64,000 nucleotides of DNA from an uncultured Saprospiraceae bacterium (GCA_938018185.1 CALIIW010000265.1:1-64000); one strand, 5' to 3'; positions 46,090 to 55,726 are shown, counted from the stretch's first letter. Numbers and translations: made by a program. Notes: generated by a model not told the origin, from the letters alone.

Positions 46090-46863
46090 ATGAAATACGA
46101 ATTAAAAGAGGAAGGCAATTTTAAGTATATCGAAACAGGAGGAGATGGAGAAAATCTATTATTGCTTCATGGGCTATTTGGTGCCCTAAGTAATTTTGAA
46201 GGTATAATTAACCATTTTGCAAAGACTCATAATGTAATAGTACCAATGCTACCCATTTTTGAAATGCCTATTAGGCAAGTTTCACTTAATGGATTAGTAG
46301 ATCATATAAATGCTTTTGTCATTCATAAAGAATATAAAAGTGCCCATGTCATGGGAAATTCATTAGGCGGCCACCTTGCATTGCTTTTTGGTTTAGCTAA
46401 ACCAGATTTTGTGGATACCATCACCTTAACTGGATCTTCTGGATTATTTGAAACAGGAATGGGTTCTACCTTTCCGAAAAGAGGAGATTATGAATACATA
46501 AAAACTAAAACTGGAGAAACTTTTTATGACCCTTCTGTTGCTACGAAAGAATTGGTAGATGAAGTTTTTGATATCGTTAACGATCGAAATAAAGCCATTA
46601 GAATAATCTATACTGCAAGATCCGCTCTCAAGCACAACCTTGCTGACAAATTGCATCAACTAAAGATGCCGGCTCTTTTGATTTGGGGAAAACAGGATAC
46701 AATCACACCTCCTTTTGTTGGGGAAAAGTTTCAGGAATTAATTACAAATGCTGAATTACATTTTGTTGATAAATGTGGACATGCCCCTATGATGGAGCTA
46801 CCAGATCATTACAATAATATATTTGCAGACTTTTTAGATAGAAATAAAAAGGTCTCCGTTTAA
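46090..46863 (+). CDS. Alpha/beta hydrolase
   Basis: A 257-residue cytosolic hydrolase. LLLHGLFGALSNFEG forms the oxyanion region, GNSLGGHLALLFG the nucleophile Ser elbow, LLIWGKQDTITPP the acid, and DKCGHAPMMELPDHYN the catalytic His. The substrate cannot be told from sequence; esterases and C-C hydrolases of this type are common. The last 4 nt overlap the convergent M1 peptidase gene. Confidence 0.88.
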   Translation: MKYELKEEGNFKYIETGGDGENLLLLHGLFGALSNFEGIINHFAKTHNVIVPMLPIFEMPIRQVSLNGLVDHINAFVIHKEYKSAHVMGNSLGGHLALLFGLAKPDFVDTITLTGSSGLFETGMGSTFPKRGDYEYIKTKTGETFYDPSVATKELVDEVFDIVNDRNKAIRIIYTARSALKHNLADKLHQLKMPALLIWGKQDTITPPFVGEKFQELITNAELHFVDKCGHAPMMELPDHYNNIFADFLDRNKKVSV

Positions 46864-49208
46864 TTTGTTCCCGATTTTTTACTTTGTTTTCCTTTAGCTC
46901 TTTTATCTTTTTGCATGGCATTTTCAGATTGAGATCTATTTTCCTTAAAAAGCTCAAATCTATTGATTTGTTGTTTGGGAGGAAAATAATTATTTTCTCT
47001 ATCCGTATCTGCAGTTTCTAAATAAGGATCAAGTACGATTTCTTTTAATTCTTTATTTGAGACAAATACTTTTGTTATTTCATCTTTTGACATCTTCCAA
47101 ATTTCTGCTGGTATTCTTTCAATCTTTGAACTTCCATCTTTGTATTTAAATTCAATAATTAAGGGCATAACTAGACCTCCTATATTTTCAAAAGTTAATT
47201 CGTAGTAATTTTTACCTGATTGCAATATTTGTTTTTCCTCATCCGATAATTTTGAAAAATACTTTTTATAAGATTCTTTATCCAGACTAGTTACATCTAA
47301 TGGATCATAAGTAGAGTAAAAATCTACCAAAGATCTATCTATTTCATCCTGTGTTTTATTAATTGCTTCTTTGTTCTTAATACTTTCTACAGTTATCGTT
47401 GATTGATTCCTTTCTTCCTTTTTTGCTATGTTTTCTATTTCTGGATTCTTAGTATCTAACTTCATCCATTTTACATCTTTCAATGCAATATCTACATGAT
47501 CTGTGGTATAAAACCAACCTCTCCAAAACCAATCTAAGTCAACTGCAGAAGCATCTTCCATTGTTCTAAAAAAGTCTGCGGGCGAAGGATGTTTAAACAT
47601 CCATCTTTTGGAATAAGTTTTAAAGGCGTGATCAAACAATTCTCTTCCCATTACAGTTTCTCTAAGTATATTTAAAGCTGTAGCTGGTTTACCATAGGCA
47701 TTATTTCCAAATTGCCAGATCGATTCTGAATTACTCATTATGGGACTAATGAATTCTTTATCGCCTTTCATATAATCCACAATTTTGTAGGCTGGTCCTC
47801 TTCTTGAAGGATAATTTCTTTCCCATTGTTGCTCTGCTAAATATTGTACAAAAGAGTTCAATCCTTCATCCATCCAGGTCCATTGACGCTCATCTGAATT
47901 GACAATCATTGGAAAATAATTGTGGCCTACTTCATGTATAATTACGCCTATCATTCTGTACTTGGTTCTCTTAGTATAGGTACCATCTTTTTCTGGTCTA
48001 CCAAAGTTAAAGCAGATCATTGGGTATTCCATTCCTATGCTTTTAGCATGAATTGACCAGGCAACAGGATATGGATAAGCGAATGTATAATGCGAATACC
48101 ATTTTAAAGTATGAGCTACTGCCTTGGTAGAATATTGTTCCCATAGTGGATTTCCTTCTTTAGGATACATAGACATTGCCATCACGGTAGTTCCATCTTC
48201 TTGTTCTACGTTCATGGCATCCCATATAAATTTTCTTGAACTTGCAAAAGCAAAATCTCTAACATTATCTGCATGAAATATCCATGTGTTAGTAGACTTT
48301 GATTTTTTTGACTCTCTTTGTTCGGCTTCTTTTTGACTGGCAATTATTACAGGATTTTCAAATTCTTTTTGTGCTTGTTCATATCGCTCTTTTTGTTCTG
48401 CGGTTAAAACATCAGATGGGTTTTGAAGCGTGCCTGTTGAGGCTACCAGATGATCATCGGGGACCGTAATTTCAACTTCGTAATCTCCAAAAGTTAGAGA
48501 GAATTCTCCCCTACCCAAAAATTGTTTATGCTGCCAGCCTTCAACCTCATTATAGACTGCCATGCGTGGAAAAAACTGAGCAATGGTATATAGGTAGTTA
48601 TCATCTTCTTCAAAGTATTCGTATCCGGATCTTCCTCCAATTTTCATTCGATCATTAACATTGTACCACCAATTAATAGAAAAAGAAATTTGTTCACCTG
48701 TTTTTAAAGATTGATCTAAATCTATCCGCATCATTGTTTTATTAATGGTATGATTCATTGGATTACCATTCGCATCCTTCACAGATTGAATCTTAAATCC
48801 CCCGTCAAATGTTGGTTCCAATCCCTTTAATGATCTAATTGATGCTTTATCAGAAATACTTGAATTTCTAATTTTATGACTATCAGAATCTTTTGATCGC
48901 ATATTCTGATCCAATTGTAGCCATAAATAGTCCAAAGCATCAGGAGAGTTATTAAAATATGTTATAGTTTCCGCACCTTCAATTTTTTGTTTTTCATCAT
49001 CAAGTACAATAGTTATTTTATAATCTGCCTTTTGTTGCCAATATTCATGACCTGGCGCTCCAGATGCTGCACGGTATACATTAGGTGTCGGTAACTCCTG
49101 ACCTAGCTGTTTAAATTTATTATCATTTGTATTCTGGCCAAAAATCAGGGATACTGATAAGCAAAGGCTTAACAAAGTAAGTAGCAGCTTGTAATTCATA
49201 TTATTCAA
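46860..49208 (-). CDS. Exported M1-family zinc metallopeptidase
   Basis: 782 residues. Signal peptide LLTLLSLCLSVSLIFGQ. The M1 core includes IGVIIHEVGHNYFPMIVNSDERQWTWMDEGLNSF, where HEVGH (425-429) and the downstream Glu bind zinc. An N-terminal beta domain has YKITIVLDDEKQKIEGAETITYFNNSPDALDYLWLQLDQN. The usual GxMEN exopeptidase loop appears as IGMEYPMICFNFG, so cleavage preference may differ from classical aminopeptidases. The C-terminus is very basic (DKRAKGKQSKKSGTN) with no T9SS domain. It probably degrades peptides in the periplasm. Confidence 0.92.
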   Translation of the reverse strand: MNNMNYKLLLTLLSLCLSVSLIFGQNTNDNKFKQLGQELPTPNVYRAASGAPGHEYWQQKADYKITIVLDDEKQKIEGAETITYFNNSPDALDYLWLQLDQNMRSKDSDSHKIRNSSISDKASIRSLKGLEPTFDGGFKIQSVKDANGNPMNHTINKTMMRIDLDQSLKTGEQISFSINWWYNVNDRMKIGGRSGYEYFEEDDNYLYTIAQFFPRMAVYNEVEGWQHKQFLGRGEFSLTFGDYEVEITVPDDHLVASTGTLQNPSDVLTAEQKERYEQAQKEFENPVIIASQKEAEQRESKKSKSTNTWIFHADNVRDFAFASSRKFIWDAMNVEQEDGTTVMAMSMYPKEGNPLWEQYSTKAVAHTLKWYSHYTFAYPYPVAWSIHAKSIGMEYPMICFNFGRPEKDGTYTKRTKYRMIGVIIHEVGHNYFPMIVNSDERQWTWMDEGLNSFVQYLAEQQWERNYPSRRGPAYKIVDYMKGDKEFISPIMSNSESIWQFGNNAYGKPATALNILRETVMGRELFDHAFKTYSKRWMFKHPSPADFFRTMEDASAVDLDWFWRGWFYTTDHVDIALKDVKWMKLDTKNPEIENIAKKEERNQSTITVESIKNKEAINKTQDEIDRSLVDFYSTYDPLDVTSLDKESYKKYFSKLSDEEKQILQSGKNYYELTFENIGGLVMPLIIEFKYKDGSSKIERIPAEIWKMSKDEITKVFVSNKELKEIVLDPYLETADTDRENNYFPPKQQINRFELFKENRSQSENAMQKDKRAKGKQSKKSGTN

Positions 49209-49335
49209 GTTAATGTGTCATAAATATACCAATACAAAAGCAAGAATTGGTAGCTAATAGCTTAGAAGCCACTAAAATACGTTGAAAGACTATGTACATT
49301 CTTTATCGAATTAAATATTTTTAGCATAAAATCGT

Positions 49336-51843
49336 CTAAAAACGAAATTGAAAAGACGGTTGGGGCAAGAATTTATATATATCGGGATTTTCTAAATATG
49401 ATAATCTCCAAGTAAAGTCTATTCTCCCTAATTTAAAAATATTCTCAATTCCAAAGCCGGTTTCGTAATACGGTTGTTGAATTGGAAAACTTGTATTTGG
49501 ATAAGCAAACTTTTGTCTGTCAAAGGATTTTGACAACTTTCCAAAATATGCTTTTCCAAAAATAAAAAGTCGCCATTTTAAATTTTTGATAAGTGGAACT
49601 TTGTTTAAAATCAACCCTTCAAAATGATGGGTTAAATGTATACTAGCATATTCATCACTAATAAATTCTACATAGTTCATTAAATTAAAAGCTACTGCAT
49701 CATTGAGGATGGATTGATTTCCGAAGGGTACTGTCAAATATGGATATGGAACTTGCCCCCATATTTTACCTATTTCAATTCTGTAATCTAAATAGCCAAT
49801 TTTCCTAAATCTTTGTTGATGTTCAATTCTTATTCTCAATTTTTGAAAATCTAAAGCTTCTTTTTGAAAAGACGAAAAAGAAGTATTAAGTGCTAAAGAA
49901 ATTACTGGATATCTTAACATAAATAGCTTCGAAGTATTTTCTTCAAATCCTGAATTTATATTTTTCTCCTCAAAGGCAAATCTTAAAGACAGATTAATAC
50001 CACTTGTTTTATAATCTCTTTTAATAATCTCATTATTAGTATCTATTTCGTACTCAATGAAGGTCGTATTCCCATATGGGTTTATTTCTTCATTATAGAA
50101 TGAAAGTTTGCTCAGCATTCCAGTGAACCATTGCCTTTCGAAAAATATTTCTGCACCTGTCTTAAAGATTCTATTATTAAAAGCAGATGTTGTTAGAAGA
50201 GAGGTGAGAATATGATCAATAGGCATTATGTTATAACTACGACCTATTTGTTCTATGTCTTTTTTATAAGAAAGACCAATACGATTGCTAGCTGTTTTTG
50301 ATTTGGCAAACTGATAGCTCAAACTACCAGCATATTTATATCTTTCGTCCTTAAAACCATATGCTCCATATGCAGAAATTTTTAAATCGGGGCTAAAATT
50401 TTTATTTGTTCTAAAGCCAATTTTAGCCCTTGAACCTTCAAATTCATTTTGACTATAGAAGCTAAATACATGACCAATATCTATTGGACCTACTGGCAAC
50501 CATCCTGTACCGATTAATGTAAACAGGCTTTTAATTACTTTAAAATTATTTGATTGTTCAATACTATCAACAAGAACGGCAATGTTGGTTTCTTCCTTGC
50601 TCAAACTATCCACTCGATAGTTAGTCCAAAAGGATTCAGACCGAATATGTGAACTATCAGTAATGCTCGTAGTTTCTATTGATTTAAAATACTTTTTATC
50701 TATCGACTTATTTATTTGATGATCTTTATACTTACTATACCTTCTTCCAAAGAAACCTGTGAGTTCAGTGGCATTTTCTGCAACTGTAAAGTCTGCTAAA
50801 ACATAAGATTCATCATTGACCCATTTACCAGCTGATGTTTGTTTATAGTTCATTTTGAGATAAAAACTTCTTACAAAATTCACATTAGCATCAATGCTAA
50901 AAGTTAGTTCAACTTTATTGACACCAAATGTTTCCTCTTCTATAAAGATTCTTCCAGTGAATGCAACGTCAGATGTTCCACGTGGAATAAATTTGATGTT
51001 ATGGCAACTTTTGCCATTAATGATTTCTTTATCATCGGCCAGATAATACCGATAATGTTGGCCTAGGTTTTTATTTAAAGGGCTTGGAAAATTTTTATTA
51101 AGTATTACCAGAAAATCCTCATAGACATTTGGGTTTAGATATAGTTCTTCTATAAATTCCTCAATTTTAGGCCCTTTAAAAAATTGCAATGTCTTTTGTC
51201 CTTGAATTACTTCTTTATAGGATTTTGGTTTTTTTCTAAAATAATGATCTCTAACATTTTCTTTCAAAAGAAAAGGTAAATATTTGACACCATTTGCCAT
51301 CGAATCTTGATACTCCCAAATAAAAGGAAAAGGCTTAAATAAAAAGTTCTTTTTAATTTTTTCAGTAAAGTTGTTTAGATCAAATTGGACTTTATTGTAA
51401 GAGCTGTACGAAATAGATTCATACTGTTCTGGATTGTTCTCTGATTTTCTGGCAATGGCCTCTTTTAATATATCATAGGCTGGGTCTTCTCCAGCAATTA
51501 CAACAATTTCGTCAAGGGCGTAATCAGCAGAAGTTAAAATTATATTTATTTCTTGAGAAACGTATTTAGTGATGAAAGTGTCTTTTGTTTCATAACCTAT
51601 TATTCCTGCAGAAAGTGTATCATGGCCTTCACTTGTCTGTATCGTATAAGAGCCTAGTTCATCTGTTGTAACCCCTATAGTTGTTCCTTTAAAATAGACA
51701 TTACAAAAGCCAATAGGGCTGCCTGAAGCCTTATCCGTCACTCTTCCATAAATCAGTGTTTCTTGTGCATCAATTGAAGTACTGGAGGAACAGAATATAA
51801 GCGTCAGAAAAAAATAAAAACTAGATTGGTAAATAAATTGCAA
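49336..51843 (-). CDS. DUF5686-family outer-membrane protein with CarboxypepD-like domain
   Basis: 835 residues. After a signal peptide (FYFFLTLIFCSSSTSIDAQ), residues 27-110 form a carboxypeptidase regulatory-like beta-sandwich (IYGRVTDKASGSPIGFCNVYFKGTTIGVTTDELGSYTI). Then come the DUF5686 region (PAYDILKEAIARKSENNPEQYESISYSSYNKVQFDLNN, FIPRGTSDVAFTGRIFIEEETFGVNKVEL) and a C-terminal beta-barrel ending in an aromatic Phe (FLPQPSFQFRF). Function unknown; such proteins are common in Bacteroidota envelopes. A ParB-type site lies inside the coding sequence at 50974-50989. It is read toward the M1 gene with a 127-bp gap. Confidence 0.88.
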   Translation of the reverse strand: MQFIYQSSFYFFLTLIFCSSSTSIDAQETLIYGRVTDKASGSPIGFCNVYFKGTTIGVTTDELGSYTIQTSEGHDTLSAGIIGYETKDTFITKYVSQEINIILTSADYALDEIVVIAGEDPAYDILKEAIARKSENNPEQYESISYSSYNKVQFDLNNFTEKIKKNFLFKPFPFIWEYQDSMANGVKYLPFLLKENVRDHYFRKKPKSYKEVIQGQKTLQFFKGPKIEEFIEELYLNPNVYEDFLVILNKNFPSPLNKNLGQHYRYYLADDKEIINGKSCHNIKFIPRGTSDVAFTGRIFIEEETFGVNKVELTFSIDANVNFVRSFYLKMNYKQTSAGKWVNDESYVLADFTVAENATELTGFFGRRYSKYKDHQINKSIDKKYFKSIETTSITDSSHIRSESFWTNYRVDSLSKEETNIAVLVDSIEQSNNFKVIKSLFTLIGTGWLPVGPIDIGHVFSFYSQNEFEGSRAKIGFRTNKNFSPDLKISAYGAYGFKDERYKYAGSLSYQFAKSKTASNRIGLSYKKDIEQIGRSYNIMPIDHILTSLLTTSAFNNRIFKTGAEIFFERQWFTGMLSKLSFYNEEINPYGNTTFIEYEIDTNNEIIKRDYKTSGINLSLRFAFEEKNINSGFEENTSKLFMLRYPVISLALNTSFSSFQKEALDFQKLRIRIEHQQRFRKIGYLDYRIEIGKIWGQVPYPYLTVPFGNQSILNDAVAFNLMNYVEFISDEYASIHLTHHFEGLILNKVPLIKNLKWRLFIFGKAYFGKLSKSFDRQKFAYPNTSFPIQQPYYETGFGIENIFKLGRIDFTWRLSYLENPDIYKFLPQPSFQFRF
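50974..50989. other. parS-like ParB-binding site 1 (15/16)
   Basis: TGTTCCACGTGGAATA differs from the exact parS TGTTCCACGTGGAACA only at position 15. It lies within the DUF5686 gene, where the complementary strand encodes P-R-G-T. Confidence 0.7.
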
Positions 51844-51969
51844 AGTATTGCTGTTAGTTTGAGATTAAAATTAGGTTTAAAATTGAGATTTTTCAAACAT
51901 TAACTTCTTTGATAAAAAGTTTAAGTATACTTTCATAATTAGTAAGAGAAATTAAACATAGAATACAAG

Positions 51970-53043
51970 ATGCCGTTTCATTTTTTAGCAGGAGCTAATT
52001 TGTTGCACTTTATAAGATTACTTTATAAGAACAAGCTTAGCATTAGCTTGCTATCACTATTTAGAATTATTAGTTCTTTATCACTGATAATTCTAATGGC
52101 ACCTTTTAGTTTATTGGAGGGTTTGCTGTTTAAAAAAAACATAGAGCAAACGGAGATAGAAACTGCAGTTTTCATAATTGGTCATCCTAGAAGTGGCACT
52201 ACTTATTTACATTATCTTTTGAGTAAAGATTCTCAATTTACTTTTTGCTCTATCGTGCAATGTTTTTTCCCAAATACTTTTAAGCTTTTTGGATGGTTGC
52301 CAAAAATTTTCTTCAAAATATCCTTACCAGAAAAGAGGCACATGGACGATTTAAGGCTTAGTTATGACGCAGCCTTTGAGGAAGAGTTTGCTTTAGGAAA
52401 TCAGATTGAACAGTCCATGGCATGTGGTTATTATTTCCCTAAAAAGTTGAAGCATTATTTTACAAAAGGTGTCTTACTTAAGGAGCAAGCTGATAAGAGC
52501 AATTGGCAGAAGCACTGGTCATTTTATTTAAAAAAGATAGCTTGGCTAAATAAAAGGAATAAGTTGGTTGTAAAAAGTCCTTATAACATTTGTAGAACGG
52601 ATGCTATTTTGGAAAAATTTCCAAACGCAAAATTTATTCATATCTATAGAGATCCCTTGGCTGTTTATGCTTCTTCAAAGAAGTTGCTAGAAAAAATTCT
52701 TCCTGAGATGGCATTACAGAATTGGACCAATGAAACAATCGAAGCATTTGTGTTAAGTTCCTATAAAGATACCATGCAAACGTTTTTAGATGCCAAGGGA
52801 AATATACCTAAAGGTCAGCTGGTAGAACTTTCATATTCGGATCTTGTAAGTAATCCAAGCGAACAAATAGAAAAGATATACAATGACTTGAATATCAACG
52901 GTTTAAGCGAGTCGGTAGAAAAAATTGAAATGGAAATAGATAGCTATTCTACTTACAAAGCAAGTAAGTATCATCTTTCTAAAAAAGTGGAAGAAGAGTT
53001 AAAAGAAAAATGGAGATTTATTTATGAAGCATATAATTTTTAG
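51970..53043 (+). CDS. PAPS-dependent sulfotransferase
   Basis: 357 residues. The 5'-phosphosulfate-binding loop GHPRSGTTY (71-79) and the 3'-phosphate motif FIHIYRDPLAVYASS (about 222-236) identify a sulfotransferase of the Sulfotransfer_3 type, which moves sulfate from PAPS to an alcohol or amine. An N-terminal hydrophobic stretch (ISLLSLFRIISSLSLIILMAPFSLL) suggests membrane association. It overlaps tail-to-tail by 26 nt with the HHxxxD acyltransferase, and together they may modify one lipid or secondary metabolite; that link is an inference. PAPS-synthesis genes are not in the window. Confidence 0.88.
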   Translation: MPFHFLAGANLLHFIRLLYKNKLSISLLSLFRIISSLSLIILMAPFSLLEGLLFKKNIEQTEIETAVFIIGHPRSGTTYLHYLLSKDSQFTFCSIVQCFFPNTFKLFGWLPKIFFKISLPEKRHMDDLRLSYDAAFEEEFALGNQIEQSMACGYYFPKKLKHYFTKGVLLKEQADKSNWQKHWSFYLKKIAWLNKRNKLVVKSPYNICRTDAILEKFPNAKFIHIYRDPLAVYASSKKLLEKILPEMALQNWTNETIEAFVLSSYKDTMQTFLDAKGNIPKGQLVELSYSDLVSNPSEQIEKIYNDLNINGLSESVEKIEMEIDSYSTYKASKYHLSKKVEEELKEKWRFIYEAYNF

Positions 53044-54316
53044 AAAGGGAATTTTCCATTTCAATTAATTGAATAATTGTTTCAAGTAGCTTATCGATTT
53101 CTTTATCTGTTACAACTTGTTTGTCGAAGTTTATACTCAGTTTTAAGCAGCCATTATTTTCTGCAAAGACAAACGATATTCCAGGTGGACTTGGCGAGGT
53201 GGCGTAATTGGTTATGTCTAGAACTTCTCTTCCAAAAAGTGTTTTCAGTTCTTTAAAAGGCTGTCCTAAATAGGATAACGTGAAGGTAAGCAACTTGCCT
53301 CTTGAAGGTCCTTTAAACATCCAATAATAAATTGGCATAGGAATTCTTCTATAGACTGATAAGAAAGTATCTTGATCATGCGGGAGTCTTTGCTTTATCT
53401 GATATTTCATTTGGGAAATATTCCTTTCAAAGGTTGCATCTATGGAGTGAAGATTCTCTCTATACATTTTGAAATAAAGGAAAGAGATTTTATTGCCAAA
53501 GATATACTCTTCGGAACCCTTGGGTTTTAAATCTACAGGGATTGGCACCCACATGAATTTATAATTTGGATCTGATTTTTCTAAGAGTGGCGCAATTGCT
53601 GTAGCAGTCAATGCAGAAAGATAGGCTCCAGGAAATTCAATAGCGGACCCTTTTGTAAAATTGGTTTTGATTCTTGCACTTTGAGTTTCTGTAAATTTGT
53701 GCACCCTTGTTTTTCTATTTGCATTTTTAGAGGAGGTGCAAAGAGTGCCCATTTCTTTGGTTGCATAAGTATAAGAGAACTTTGCAATTTTGTATAGGCC
53801 TTTTAGTTTGTTTCTCCAGCTGAGTTTTTTTTCTTTTGCAAAGTAATTGCTTGTTTCATCTCCTTTTGACAAGGTTTTAATAATTGCGCAGACAGATCTA
53901 TTGTCAAATAAGGCATGATGAAAAGAAAAAAGGATACTGAATCTGTTATTGTTTTTATGTAGCAGCCATATTTTAAAGCCAGCTTCTTTAAGAATATCTA
54001 TGGGTTCATTCATTATTTCATGAGGGATGCTATCTCCATCAATAAATGCTGATTTAATTGAAATCTCTTCTGGATTATTTATAGTTATCCACTTAGGCAA
54101 AGAAAACCACTTTTGAGGGCTTAAACGGATAGAGCTTAAATACTTTAGGGATTTATTATTCTTCAGTCGATCTTGAACATCTTCTTTGGTAAGCGCTTTG
54201 TTTAATGCTATCTCGAGACGAATTACATTAGTACCTCCCCCATTGCAGCTCATGTGGTGCTCCAACAATAGTTGTAAATAGTCTGCTCCGGAAAGGTTTT
54301 TAATTTTATTACTCAC
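53018..54316 (-). CDS. Condensation-domain / WS-DGAT-like acyltransferase
   Basis: 432 residues. The motif SFHHALFDNRSV (H133, H134, D138) is the HHxxxD active site shared by condensation domains, PapA-type and wax-ester/DGAT acyltransferases, which move acyl groups from CoA or carrier thioesters to alcohols or amines. The N-terminal half (ADYLQLLLEHHMSCNGGGTNVIRLEIALN) and the YKFMWVPIPVDLKPKGSEEYIFGNKISFLYF region fit a stand-alone condensation fold. No NRPS or PKS genes are nearby. It overlaps the sulfotransferase gene convergently. The parS palindrome lies upstream, between this gene and thrC. Confidence 0.78.
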   Translation of the reverse strand: MSNKIKNLSGADYLQLLLEHHMSCNGGGTNVIRLEIALNKALTKEDVQDRLKNNKSLKYLSSIRLSPQKWFSLPKWITINNPEEISIKSAFIDGDSIPHEIMNEPIDILKEAGFKIWLLHKNNNRFSILFSFHHALFDNRSVCAIIKTLSKGDETSNYFAKEKKLSWRNKLKGLYKIAKFSYTYATKEMGTLCTSSKNANRKTRVHKFTETQSARIKTNFTKGSAIEFPGAYLSALTATAIAPLLEKSDPNYKFMWVPIPVDLKPKGSEEYIFGNKISFLYFKMYRENLHSIDATFERNISQMKYQIKQRLPHDQDTFLSVYRRIPMPIYYWMFKGPSRGKLLTFTLSYLGQPFKELKTLFGREVLDITNYATSPSPPGISFVFAENNGCLKLSINFDKQVVTDKEIDKLLETIIQLIEMENSLSKNYMLHK

Positions 54317-54386
54317 CTGGTTTAATGTTTATCATTTTGCCAACATCCCTACAAATGCAAATATAACGTTTGAAGTATATATAAAA

Positions 54387-54402
54387 TGTTCCACGTGGAA
54401 CA
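54387..54402. other. parS ParB-binding site 2 (exact, in a 40-bp palindrome)
   Basis: TGTTCCACGTGGAACA is an exact parS sequence. It is the centre of a perfect 40-bp palindrome (54375-54414) with AT-rich arms. The palindrome ends 1 nt before the thrC stop codon, in the 99-bp gap before the acyltransferase gene, so it might also act as a hairpin for thr transcripts. Confidence 0.88.
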
Positions 54403-54415
54403 TTTTATATATACT

Positions 54416-55726
54416 TTATTTGTTTTGAAGAAGCCAAGATTTAAAATTTTCAAAGGATGTAGAAAGCAAAACTGCTTCTTTCTTCTTATCTAACACGGCA
54501 CAAAGGCTTTCAGGGATGTTTATTTTTTTATTTAGAGCCTCTTCTACATCGCTTAAAAATTTTGCAGGGTGGGCTGTCTCTAATATGATTCCTTGACTGT
54601 TCTTTATATAGCTTTGGTATTGGCGATAAGCCAAATACCCTATAGCGCCGTGAGGATCTATTGTATAGTCGTATAGCGCATCAACTTCCTTTATAGCTGC
54701 TCTTGTGTAGGCATCAGAAAACCTAAAGCCTTTAATGTCCATTCTCATATTGTTCCACGTGGAACCAAGTCCAGAATATATATTCTTTAATCGTCCAAAA
54801 TTGGACGGATTCCCAACATCCATTGCATTAGACATTGTTCTTACGGATGCTTTAGGGATGAATTCTCCGGATTCTAAGTATGTAGGAATAACATCATTTG
54901 CATTGGTTGCAGCTAAAAAATGCTTGACAGGTAGCCCCATTTCTTTAGCAAATACTCCAGCGGTTAAGTTTCCAAAGTTTCCACTAGGGATAGAAAAGAC
55001 AACATCGTTCTCTTTTGTAGGAAGCTGTTTGTAGGCTTCAAAGTAATAAAATGATTGAGGAATTAATCTTGCAATATTTATAGAGTTGGCAGAACTAAGT
55101 CTTATTTTTTCTCTGATGTCTAAATCTAAAAAAGCTTGCTTAACCATTGCTTGACAGTCATCAAAGGTTCCTTCTATCTCTAAAGCAGTTATATTTTTAC
55201 CTAAGGTCGTAAGTTGTTTTTCTTGGATATCACTTACTTTTCCTGAAGGGTATAGGATTACTACTTCCACACCAGGGGTGTTATAAAAACCAGCAGCAAC
55301 TGCTCCTCCGGTATCTCCTGAAGTTGCAACCAGTATTGTAAGTGTTGTATTTTGGTACTCATTGTAGTGACCCATCAGTTGAGCCATAAATCTTGCACCA
55401 AAATCTTTAAATGCCATGGATGGGCCATGAAACAACTCAAGAACGAAGGTATGGTCATCTAAGGCCACAATTGGCGCAGGAAAGTTAATGGCATTGTCTA
55501 TTATTCTTTTAATCGTATGGTCTTCTAAAGAATCTCCAATTAAGTGCTTACTTACTTCATATGAGATCTCTTTGAAAGTCATACTTTCTAAAGAGACAAA
55601 GAAAGACTTATTTAGTTTTTCAATCCCTGCGGGCATAAAGAGCCCATTGTCATCAGGTAAACCTTTCATGACAGCTTCTTCCAAGCTAAAAAAGCTTGTT
55701 TTGTTTTTTGTGCTATATAGTCTCAT
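54416..55726 (-). CDS. thrC: Threonine synthase
   Basis: A 436-residue PLP enzyme making L-threonine from O-phosphohomoserine. The PLP lysine lies in FHGPSMAFKDFGARF; further marks are TILVATSGDTGGAVAAGF, FSIPSGNFGNLTAG and LAATNANDVIP. The C-terminal DPHGAIGYLAYRQY and ILETAHPAKF are typical. It is last in thrA-thrB-thrC; its ATG overlaps the thrB stop by 1 nt. A ParB-type site lies inside the gene and another, exact, just after it. Confidence 0.96.
   Translation of the reverse strand: MRLYSTKNKTSFFSLEEAVMKGLPDDNGLFMPAGIEKLNKSFFVSLESMTFKEISYEVSKHLIGDSLEDHTIKRIIDNAINFPAPIVALDDHTFVLELFHGPSMAFKDFGARFMAQLMGHYNEYQNTTLTILVATSGDTGGAVAAGFYNTPGVEVVILYPSGKVSDIQEKQLTTLGKNITALEIEGTFDDCQAMVKQAFLDLDIREKIRLSSANSINIARLIPQSFYYFEAYKQLPTKENDVVFSIPSGNFGNLTAGVFAKEMGLPVKHFLAATNANDVIPTYLESGEFIPKASVRTMSNAMDVGNPSNFGRLKNIYSGLGSTWNNMRMDIKGFRFSDAYTRAAIKEVDALYDYTIDPHGAIGYLAYRQYQSYIKNSQGIILETAHPAKFLSDVEEALNKKINIPESLCAVLDKKKEAVLLSTSFENFKSWLLQNK
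54751..54766. other. parS-like ParB-binding site 3 (15/16)
   Basis: TGTTCCACGTGGAACC differs from exact parS only at the last base. It is inside thrC, where the minus strand encodes G-S-T-W-N, a different frame from the site in the DUF5686 gene. Confidence 0.72.
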
